Source of the DNA: JAGPKI01 sp052034135
GTDB taxonomy: Bacteria; Caldisericota; Caldisericia; UBA6126; JAGPKI01
DNA length: 8,261 nucleotides
Reading direction: 5' to 3'
Assembly (NCBI GenBank): GCA_052034135.1
Contig: JBPOJC010000030.1
Location: 1 to 8,261, forward strand
The translations under genes were made by a program, and so were the position numbers. The notes below the pieces were generated by a model. It did no database searches. It worked only from the letters and a program-made list of their open reading frames with translations, and was not told where the DNA came from. Positions 1 through 5,418 of the stretch are shown piece after piece (the stretch's first letter is position 1; every line of letters starts with the position of its first letter).

Positions 1-114
1 AAGGAACCTCTCCACCAACCCGTCACCCTGAGAGAAGCCTATCTGCAATCGACGAAGAGTCTCCAGCCTCATCCGTCTTCCTGAGGAAGCGTATTTTGTT
101 CCCGAAGGATCTCC
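1..114. repeat. Tandem dispersed-type intergenic repeat, two full units and a partial third
   Basis: Unit A (21-64) begins CGTCACCCTGAG and ends GACGAAGAGTCTCC. Unit B (74-114) begins CGTCTTCCTGAGGAAGC and ends CCCGAAGGATCTCC. Bases 1-13 (ending GGAACCTCTCC) look like the tail of a further unit cut by the window edge. Both units follow the scheme CGTCnnCCTGAG...CGAAGGATCTCC, and their G+C is clearly above that of the genes downstream. Short repeats of this style are known to be scattered through intergenic regions of many bacteria, but I cannot assign a named family or count genome copies from here. No coding frame of note runs through them. Confidence 0.6.
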
Positions 115-118
115 TTTT

Positions 119-213
119 CGTCATTCCATGAATTTCTTGGTCATTCTTAGCGATTGCGGGAATCCATGATTAAAAATTTGTCTGGATCCCCGATAAAGGA
201 TTTCGGGGATGAC
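119..213. repeat. Palindromic REP-like intergenic element
   Basis: It starts with CGTCATTCC (119-127). A second arm, GTCAT (140-144), is matched by ATGAC (209-213), so the element is bounded by inverted ends. Inside it is a perfect 8-bp stem, ATCCCCGA (186-193) with TCGGGGAT (203-210), around a 9-nt loop. There is also a degenerate arm pair around GCGATTGCGGGAATCC (150-165). This resembles the widespread GTCATTCCCGCG...GGATGAC class of extragenic palindromes. It directly follows the tandem units at 1-114, so repeat types are stacked here. Confidence 0.55.
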
Positions 214-347
214 AATTGTGTGGATTTTGGGAATAATAGATACCCTGTAGCTTAATTTACAATAGAGAATATTATGTATGCTGCTCAAGATTTATTTGAG
301 GCAATGATTGCTTTTCATCAAGATTTTAGTTGAAGCAATTCGGGTAT

Positions 348-376
348 TTGACCCAATTTATAATTTGCAATATACT
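348..376 (+). promoter_or_regulatory. Sigma70-type promoter for rpmF-plsX
   Basis: TTGACC (348-353) is separated by exactly 17 bp from TATACT (371-376). Transcription would start near 383, giving a leader of about 58 nt that is almost pure A/T. An A/T-only hairpin (408-415 with 422-429) abuts the ribosome-binding site. No promoter of similar quality is seen between rpmF and plsX, so both genes are probably transcribed from here. Confidence 0.7.
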
Positions 377-440
377 TATTGAATTAAGTAAATATTAAAT
401 ATTTAAATTTTAATTTTTTTTAATTAAAAGGAGAAAGAAA

Positions 441-638
441 ATGGCTGTACCAAAAAAGAAGAGGACTATAAGAAGACAAAGAAATAGAAATGCAAGAATG
501 AAAATAAGTGACATAAATTTGTCTGAATGTCCTAATTGTGGAAAACTCATACCTTCTCATACAGTTTGTAAATATTGTGGTTATTATAATGATGAGAAGA
601 TTGTTGTTATAAAAGAGAAAAAGGAGAAAAAGGCTTGA
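441..638 (+). CDS. rpmF: 50S ribosomal protein L32
   Basis: The 65-residue protein is a zinc-ribbon ribosomal protein of the large subunit. It begins MAVPKKKRT, the characteristic L32 start, followed by an Arg/Lys-rich RNA-binding segment (residues 5-21). Two CxxC pairs (C30/C33 and C43/C46) would bind zinc. The length is normal for the family. The C-terminus is an unusually Lys/Glu-rich tail (residues 58-64). An AAAGGAG Shine-Dalgarno sequence (427-433) lies 7 nt before the ATG. The stop codon overlaps the TTG start of plsX, and the tail codons contain the plsX ribosome-binding site. rpmF-plsX is a widely conserved gene pair. The DUF177/YceD gene that often precedes rpmF is absent from the 440 bp upstream. 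Confidence 0.97.
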   Translation: MAVPKKKRTIRRQRNRNARMKISDINLSECPNCGKLIPSHTVCKYCGYYNDEKIVVIKEKKEKKA

Positions 639-1645
639 TAAATATAGCCCTGGACGTTTCCGGGGGAGATCTTCCTTTTGAAGAGCGCATTTTAGGAGCA
701 TTAAAGGCTTTAAAAGAAAATAAAGATTTATTAGTAACTCTTGTTGGTGATGAAAATTTAATCAGCTCATACCTAAGTAAAACTGAGCGTGATGTTTCCA
801 CCCTTGCTCGCATAAAAATAGTTGATTCAAAAGAAACAATAGAAATGGATGAGCAACCATCAAAGATTTTAAAAGAGAAAAAAAATTCTTCTCTTGGTGT
901 TGCAACAGAACTCGTTAAAAATGGTGAGTGTAGTGGTATTGTTAGTGCTGGTAATTCAGGAGCACAAATGGCTGCTGCATTATTTCAATTAGGTAGAATC
1001 AGCTCAATAGAAAGGCCAGGTATTGCTATCCCTGTTCCAACAATTAATAAATCAATTGTTCTTATAGATGGCGGAGCAAACGTGGAAGTTAAACCTAAAA
1101 ATCTCTACGATTTTGCAGTAATGGGAAGTATTTTTTCTAAAGTGGCATATAATGTTGAAGAGCCTCAAGTAGCTTTAATAAACAATGGAACTGAAGAAGA
1201 AAAGGGCAACAAATTAACAAAAGAGGCTTATACTCTGCTTAAAAATAACTTACCTAATTTTATTGGTTTTATTGAAGGTAGAGAAATGATGGCAGGTAAG
1301 GCTGATGTTGTTGTTTGTGATGGTTTTACAGGTAATATAATTTTAAAAACCATAGAAGGTGTAGGGTTAAGTATTCTTGGTTTTTTAAAGAGCGATTTTA
1401 AAAAAAATCCAATTAAGATGCTTGGTGCTTTCCTAATAAAAGATACACTATTAACCTTAAAGAAAAAAATGGATTATAAAGAGTATGGAGGTGCGCCATT
1501 ACTTGGAGTTAACGGTATTTCAATCATTTCCCATGGAAGTTCAGATAATTATACTATAATGAATGCGATATTGTTAGCTTACAAAATGGCAAAGGAAGAT
1601 ATAATTAATAAAATTTCTCTATCGGCAACACAAGTATTAAAATAA
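635..1645 (+). CDS. plsX: Phosphate acyltransferase PlsX
   Basis: PlsX makes acyl-phosphate from acyl-ACP and phosphate, the first step of the PlsX/PlsY route to phosphatidic acid, and acts as a peripheral membrane enzyme. The 336-residue length is typical. Family landmarks include IALDVSGGD (4-12, the position of the usual ALDAMGGD), SAGNSGA (104-110), DGGANVEVKP (145-154), LINNGTEEEKGN (181-192), GREMMAGKADVVVCDGFTGN (215-234) and YGGAPLLGVNG (284-294). The TTG at 635 is preferred: it makes TTGA with the rpmF stop, has AAGGAG (621-626) 8 nt upstream, and places MINIALD exactly where PlsX proteins begin. Overlap with rpmF suggests translational coupling. Unlike many genomes, no fabH, fabD or acpP follows; the next gene is ssrA. 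Confidence 0.96.
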   Translation: MINIALDVSGGDLPFEERILGALKALKENKDLLVTLVGDENLISSYLSKTERDVSTLARIKIVDSKETIEMDEQPSKILKEKKNSSLGVATELVKNGECSGIVSAGNSGAQMAAALFQLGRISSIERPGIAIPVPTINKSIVLIDGGANVEVKPKNLYDFAVMGSIFSKVAYNVEEPQVALINNGTEEEKGNKLTKEAYTLLKNNLPNFIGFIEGREMMAGKADVVVCDGFTGNIILKTIEGVGLSILGFLKSDFKKNPIKMLGAFLIKDTLLTLKKKMDYKEYGGAPLLGVNGISIISHGSSDNYTIMNAILLAYKMAKEDIINKISLSATQVLK

Positions 1646-1711
1646 AACTTATTAAAGAGTTAGGTTGTTGTATAAATTTATTAAACTAAATAACAAAAAT
1701 TGCTAAATTAA

Positions 1712-1743
1712 ATGAACCAAAAGTCCTATTATTGTGGTATAAT
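1712..1743 (+). promoter_or_regulatory. Extended -10 promoter for ssrA
   Basis: TGG-TATAAT (1735-1743) is a consensus -10 box with a TGn extension. The best -35 match is weak (ATGAAC, 1712-1717, spacing about 20), as expected for an extended -10 promoter. Transcription would start near 1750, leaving about 30 nt of 5' leader to be removed by RNase P at 1781. The rest of the plsX-ssrA gap (1646-1711) shows no clear terminator, only an A/T palindrome (ATAAATTTAT). Confidence 0.7.
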
Positions 1744-1780
1744 AAAAAATAGAGAAAATATTTATTTACCTTGAAAATTT

Positions 1781-2137
1781 GGGGGTGTACTGGTTTCGAC
1801 ATAAGAGAAGCCATACAGGTGGCAAGCCAGGGATGGCACTTGGCCCTGTAAAAATGTGCCAAAATATAATTGCTAACTATAATTACAATTTAGCAGTAGC
1901 TTAACTGCTACAGTTTAATTTCTGCTGCTCTTTGTGGAAATTAAACTGACGACCTAAAGAGCATCCTTTTTTGAGTATTTTCTCGAGCTCAAAAAAGGAT
2001 TAAAAATTCGAGATAACCTTAAATATAAAAGAGTTTACTGCTTGCTCTTAAATTTAAGGGAAATTAAAGCAGTGAAGCTTGTAAATCTACCGTATGGTGA
2101 GTCTTAATGGACACGGGTTCAACTCCCGTCACCTCCA
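1781..2137 (+). ncRNA. ssrA: Transfer-messenger RNA (one-piece tmRNA)
   Basis: tmRNA with SmpB rescues stalled ribosomes and tags the nascent chain for proteolysis. The tRNA-like part has acceptor GGGGGTG (1781-1787) pairing with CACCTCC (2130-2136), discriminator A2137, a T-arm with stem 2113-2117/2125-2129 and loop TTCAACT, and the diagnostic TGGTTTCGAC (1791-1800). PK1: helix 1814-1819/1845-1850, and GGCAC 1835-1839 with GTGCC 1856-1860. PK2: 12-bp helix 1911-1922/1937-1948, loop 1927-1933 with 1956-1962. PK3: 1963-1975/1988-2000, loop 1981-1986 with 2008-2013. PK4: 2017-2024/2052-2059, loop 2037-2043 with 2067-2073. All strands are exact complements. The 3' CCA is not encoded (GTT follows A2137). 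It is a one-piece form, not a permuted two-piece form. Confidence 0.98.
1872..1904 (+). other. tmRNA tag reading frame, peptide ANYNYNLAVA
   Basis: The resume codon is GCT at 1872, preceded by TAATT, which corresponds to the TAGTC before the E. coli GCA resume codon. The frame encodes A-N-Y-N-Y-N-L-A-V-A and stops at TAA 1902-1904. The stop lies in the loop of a perfect 7-bp hairpin (TAGCAGT 1891-1897 with ACTGCTA 1904-1910), matching the helix around the tag stop in other tmRNAs. The tag ends LAVA rather than the common LAA. Confidence 0.9.
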
Positions 2138-2178
2138 GTTAATTTAATAGAAAGGATTTTGGGGGGTATTAATATACT

Positions 2179-2940
2179 TTGAAAAGAATTATTTCAATAG
2201 CAAATCAAAAAGGTGGTGTAGGGAAAACCACAACAGCTATAAATCTTTCAGCTTATCTCGCTAATTTAGGGAAAAAAGTACTCCTTATTGATTTAGATGC
2301 ACAAGGAAATACTACTACAGGATTTGGTATAAATAGAAATAATCTTAAAGTTTGTATTTATGATGTATTACTTAATAATGTAAATATAGAGGATGTTAAA
2401 ATTCCATCAGAAATAAAAGATCTTGATATAGTTCCATCAACAATTAACCTCGCAGGCGCAGAAGTTGAGCTTGTAAATATTGATGATAGAGAGTATATCC
2501 TTAGAGATGAACTTAAAAAGGTAAATTCATCTTACGATTACATTTTTATTGATTGTCCACCTTCTTTAGGTCTTATTACAGTGAATGCTTTATGTGCATC
2601 AGATGAAGTGATTATACCTTTACAATGTGAATATTACGCATTAGAAGGTCTTACATCTTTACTTAACACTATTTCTTCAGTGCAGAGAAGGTATAATCCA
2701 GATCTTAAAATAAAAGGTATACTACTTACAATGTACGATTCACATACTTCCCTTTCTTATCAAGTAGCATCTGAAATAATTAATTATTTTAAAGATCAGG
2801 TTTACAAAACAATAATACCCAGAAATGTAAGATTAAGTGAATCTCCTTCACATGGAAAACCAATATGTATTTATGATCCTACATGTAAAGGGGCAGAGGC
2901 ATATAAAAATTTAGCTTTAGAAATGCTTAAAAATGAGTAA
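2179..2940 (+). CDS. parA: Chromosome partitioning ATPase ParA/Soj
   Basis: This P-loop ATPase of the MinD/ParA family works with ParB in origin segregation, binding nucleoid DNA as an ATP dimer. In Bacillus its homologue Soj also controls DnaA. The 253-residue length is typical of chromosomal ParA, with no N-terminal helix-turn-helix of the plasmid P1 type. The deviant Walker A motif KGGVGKTT is at 11-18 with the signature lysine K11. Walker A' LIDLDAQGN is at 36-44, Walker B IFIDCPPSLG at 122-131, the EYYALEG motif at 151-157, and the C-terminal basic DNA-binding segment TIIPRNVRLSES at 211-222. The TTG start at 2179 fits the family N-terminus. Upstream is only a GGGGGGT stretch (2161-2167), which pairs with the anti-SD using G-U wobbles. 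The gene lies 41 bp after ssrA and overlaps parB by 8 bp. Confidence 0.97.
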   Translation: MKRIISIANQKGGVGKTTTAINLSAYLANLGKKVLLIDLDAQGNTTTGFGINRNNLKVCIYDVLLNNVNIEDVKIPSEIKDLDIVPSTINLAGAEVELVNIDDREYILRDELKKVNSSYDYIFIDCPPSLGLITVNALCASDEVIIPLQCEYYALEGLTSLLNTISSVQRRYNPDLKIKGILLTMYDSHTSLSYQVASEIINYFKDQVYKTIIPRNVRLSESPSHGKPICIYDPTCKGAEAYKNLALEMLKNE

Positions 2941-3784
2941 AAAATTTGGTTTAGGTAAAGGGATAGATTCACTAATTAAAGATTACAAAATTAGCAGTAA
3001 TTATGAAATTTTAGATGTTAATATTAATGAAATAAAAAAATCCCCCTACCAACCAAGAAAATTAATCTCTGAAGATTCTATTAAGGAATTATCTGAATCA
3101 ATTAAAGAAAATGGTTTAGTTGAACCTTTAGTAGTTAGAAAAAAAGATTCATATTATGAATTAATAGCTGGCCATAGAAGGTTAAAAGCTTTACAAGTTT
3201 TACAAAAAGAGACAGCAAAAGTTTATGTAATAGAAGTTTCTGATGAGGAAGCTGCCCGTATTGCTCTAATAGAAAATATTCAAAGAAAAGATTTAAATCC
3301 AATTGAATTGGCTTACAGTATTTCAAAAATTATTAATACTTTTAATTTAACCCATGATGAATTAGCTAAAAGATTGGGAAAGAGTAGAGCATTCGTTACT
3401 AATAATTTAAGGTTACTTACTCTCGGGGAAAAAGCTATTAACGCAATATTAGAAGAAAAAATAACAGAAAGTCATGGAAGATTACTACTTGAAATCAATT
3501 CCATTGAAGAAAGAGAGAATCTTTTAGAAAAAGTAATAGCTAAAAATCTTACAGTTAAAGAATTAGAAAAAAATATAAAAAGATTAAAAGATAATAAAAA
3601 TAAAAAGAAAAATATAGAAAATAAAAAAGAAATTTATAAACATTACGAGAGTAAACTGAAAAGTATTTTTAAACAACCTGTTAAAATAAAAAATAAAAAA
3701 ATAGAAATTTATTATTCGAATGAAGCTGAATTAAACCAAGTTTTAAACATTTTAAACATTAATACTAATACTACTAAGCTTTAA
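2933..3784 (+). CDS. parB: Chromosome partitioning protein ParB/Spo0J
   Basis: ParB is the CTP-dependent clamp that loads at parS and spreads around it. The 283 residues show the standard layout: ParA-interacting N-terminus (KKFGLGKGIDSLI, 3-15), the SPYQPRKL motif (37-44), the CTP-binding motif AGHRR (79-83), ENIQRKDLNPIE (114-125), a helix-turn-helix (about 139-164, LTHDELAKRLGKSRAFV), a Lys/Asn-rich linker (about 215-235), and a small C-terminal dimerization domain (about 236-277). The usual GERR box reads GHRR here, with Glu replaced by His81. The ATG lies inside the end of parA (ATGAGTAA) and no clear SD precedes it, so translational coupling to parA is likely. I found no site resembling the parS consensus TGTTnCACGTGAAACA in the window. 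Confidence 0.97.
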   Translation: MSKKFGLGKGIDSLIKDYKISSNYEILDVNINEIKKSPYQPRKLISEDSIKELSESIKENGLVEPLVVRKKDSYYELIAGHRRLKALQVLQKETAKVYVIEVSDEEAARIALIENIQRKDLNPIELAYSISKIINTFNLTHDELAKRLGKSRAFVTNNLRLLTLGEKAINAILEEKITESHGRLLLEINSIEERENLLEKVIAKNLTVKELEKNIKRLKDNKNKKKNIENKKEIYKHYESKLKSIFKQPVKIKNKKIEIYYSNEAELNQVLNILNINTNTTKL

Positions 3785-3793
3785 TATATATTA

Positions 3794-3849
3794 ATTAATA
3801 TTAGTATTAATACAGTTGACATTGTTAATAATAATATTTTAATAACAAT
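3794..3849. terminator. Possible weak bidirectional terminator between parB and dnaA
   Basis: The convergent gap holds two A/T-dominated hairpins: ATTAATA (3794-3800) with TATTAAT (3805-3811) around TTAG, and ATTGTTA (3821-3827) with TAACAAT (3843-3849) around a 15-nt loop. Position between convergent genes favours a terminator role, but neither stem contains the G/C pairs of a strong intrinsic terminator. Treat it as tentative. Confidence 0.3.
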
Positions 3850-5177
3850 TAACCAAACCTTAATCTATTAGTAATTTCTTCAACAGCTACTTTTAATGTT
3901 TCGTTTATTTCAAGTTCTTTTTTAATTTTCTCATAAGCGTAAATAATTGTAGAATGGTCTCTACCACCAAAAAATTTTCCTATCATTGGAAGTGAATAAT
4001 CTGTTAAAGTTCTTGTTAAGTAAATTGCTATTTGTCTTGGGGTATTTATATCCTGAGTTCTTCTTTTAGTATCAAGCTCTTCCTTATCTATATTAAAATA
4101 ATTTGCTACCTCTTGTTTGATTTCATCAAGAGTAATTGTTTTGTTTGTTATATTAACAATATCTCGTAATACTTCTTTAGCTAATTCAACTGTAATTTCT
4201 TTATTATTCAATGATGCATATGCTAAAAGTCTAATCAATGTTCCTTCTAATTCTCTTATATTTTTAAATGGTTGATTAGCAATGAACTCCAAAACGTCAA
4301 AAGATACATCTAAATTTTCTACCAAAGCTTTTTTTCTTAAAATTGCTATTCTTGTTTCATAATCTGGAGGTTGAACATCTGCCATTAATCCCATTTGAAA
4401 TCTTGTTTTTAACCTCTCTGTAATATCGATTAAGTCTTTTGGTGGTTTATCTGATGATAAAGCGATTTGTTTTTTTTGATCATATAGTGTATTAAATGTA
4501 TGAAAAAACTCTTCTTGTGTTCTCTCTTTACCTGCTAAAAATTGAATATCGTCTATTATTAAAAAATCTACATTTCTATAAAATTCATGAAATTCATTCA
4601 TTTTTTTCTCTTGAATTGAAAAAATAACTTCATTTGTGAATTTTTCACTTGTAGTATATACTACATTTTCATCTATTCCAATATTTTTAACCTCATGCGC
4701 AATAGCTTGGAGTAAATGAGTTTTACCTAAACCAACATCTCCATATAAAAAAAGCGGATTATACATCGTTCCAGGGGACTCAATTATTGATTTACAGGCT
4801 GCATGAGCAAAACCATTACTTGCCCCAACCACAAAATTATCAAAAGTATACCTATCGTTTAATGGTAAAGAACTTACTATTTTTTTATTTTTCTCTCTTT
4901 TTTCGTATTTTTGTTCACTCCTACTATCTTTTTGATTTGCATCAACAACAATATACTCTATCTCAACATCTTTTCCTGCTACTGAATTTACAGTTGAATT
5001 AACAAGTGAAAAATAGCGAGTTTGGATCCAATCTCTCGCAAATTCTGATGGAACTCCAATTTTCAAACAATCTTCGCAATCTTCTATAACAGAAGTATTC
5101 TTGAACCACATTTCAAATGTTGGTTTTGAAAGTTGCGTTTTAAGTTGATTAAGTACTTTCTGCCATAACTCACTCAT
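3849..5177 (-). CDS. dnaA: Chromosomal replication initiator DnaA
   Basis: DnaA binds oriC as an ATP-dependent oligomer and loads the replicative helicase. From the start chosen here it has 442 residues. Domain I is 1-78 (LWQKVLNQLKTQLSKPTFEMWF near the start). Domain II is a short charged linker (79-107). The AAA+ domain has Walker A GDVGLGKT (146-153), Walker B FLIIDDIQF (205-213), sensor 1 SSD (241-243), the box VII arginine finger R259 in LKTRFQMGL, and sensor 2 R309 in NIRELEG. Domain IV carries the DNA-binding signature GGRDHST (404-410). The ATG at 5177 is preferred over the in-frame ATG at 5195 because AAAGGAGT (plus-strand 5184-5191) lies 6 nt upstream of 5177 and inside the longer reading. 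No dnaN follows; the gene is convergent with parB and appears monocistronic. Confidence 0.97.
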   Translation of the reverse strand: MSELWQKVLNQLKTQLSKPTFEMWFKNTSVIEDCEDCLKIGVPSEFARDWIQTRYFSLVNSTVNSVAGKDVEIEYIVVDANQKDSRSEQKYEKREKNKKIVSSLPLNDRYTFDNFVVGASNGFAHAACKSIIESPGTMYNPLFLYGDVGLGKTHLLQAIAHEVKNIGIDENVVYTTSEKFTNEVIFSIQEKKMNEFHEFYRNVDFLIIDDIQFLAGKERTQEEFFHTFNTLYDQKKQIALSSDKPPKDLIDITERLKTRFQMGLMADVQPPDYETRIAILRKKALVENLDVSFDVLEFIANQPFKNIRELEGTLIRLLAYASLNNKEITVELAKEVLRDIVNITNKTITLDEIKQEVANYFNIDKEELDTKRRTQDINTPRQIAIYLTRTLTDYSLPMIGKFFGGRDHSTIIYAYEKIKKELEINETLKVAVEEITNRLRFG

Positions 5178-5242
5178 AATTTTACTCCTTTGCATATTAA
5201 GATATAGTAAGGGATTAATTATTTTAACCGAGAAATTTTGAT

Positions 5243-5354
5243 TTGTAAAATTTACTTTTAACTTTCTTTCAATAATTTAATTTTCAGGCAAATTAGAAAA
5301 TATTTTCTCAAAATGGGAAAATTATTTCCCACTTCAATTTTATTGTAAAATTTA
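5243..5354. repeat. 12-bp direct repeat TTGTAAAATTTA, two copies 100 bp apart
   Basis: Identical copies lie at 5243-5254 and 5343-5354, flanking the two palindromes in the dnaA upstream region. They could be binding sites for a regulator or a divergent DnaA-box variant (reverse complement TAAATTTTACAA), or chance in A/T-rich DNA. Confidence 0.4.
5295..5331. promoter_or_regulatory. Two adjacent palindromes in the dnaA leader, possible operators
   Basis: AGAAAATATTTTCT (5295-5308) is a perfect 14-bp palindrome. Five bases later, TGGGAAA (5314-5320) and TTTCCCA (5325-5331) form a perfect inverted repeat around ATTA. Their centres are about 21 bp apart, or two helical turns, so dimeric proteins could bind the same face. 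They lie downstream of the proposed dnaA promoter, inside its untranslated leader. Confidence 0.45.
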
Positions 5355-5362
5355 AAACCACG

Positions 5363-5390
5363 ATTTTATGAAGGTTTTAATGTTTTGCAA
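5363..5390 (-). promoter_or_regulatory. Probable dnaA promoter (minus strand)
   Basis: On the minus strand, TTGCAA (5390-5385) is followed after 16 bp by TAAAAT (5368-5363), a five-of-six match to the -10 consensus. Transcription would start near 5356 and give a leader of about 178 nt containing the two palindromes. No better minus-strand promoter was seen closer to the gene. Confidence 0.4.
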
Positions 5391-5412
5391 TTATTTTTCA
5401 TACCTATATAAT
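5385..5412 (+). promoter_or_regulatory. Promoter of the surface-protein gene
   Basis: TTGCAA (5385-5390), 16 bp, then a perfect TATAAT (5407-5412). Transcription would start near 5419. The -35 hexamer is a palindrome and is the same one used by the proposed dnaA promoter in the other direction. Confidence 0.6.
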
Positions 5413-5418
5413 CTTTCA

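Noticed and set aside
274..333. Short frame MYAAQDLFEAMIAFHQDFS
   Set aside because: Only 19 codons, no SD, and no family resemblance; possibly a gene remnant but unsupported.
3135..3326. Minus-strand open frame within parB
   Set aside because: Composition mirrors the coding strand of parB; no start signals.
3816..3844. TTGACA at 3816-3821 as a promoter
   Set aside because: There is no acceptable -10 box at 16-18 bp, and it would point into dnaA antisense.
4717..4740. DnaA Walker A has Asp (GDVGLGKT) where GG is common
   Set aside because: The residue is at a variable position of GxxxxGKT; all catalytic residues are intact, so it is not evidence of an inactive protein.
5178..5195. In-frame ATG at 5195 as dnaA start (448 residues)
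   Set aside because: The SD AAAGGAGT falls inside the extra six codons and is correctly spaced for the ATG at 5177, and MSELWQKVL is a normal DnaA N-terminus.
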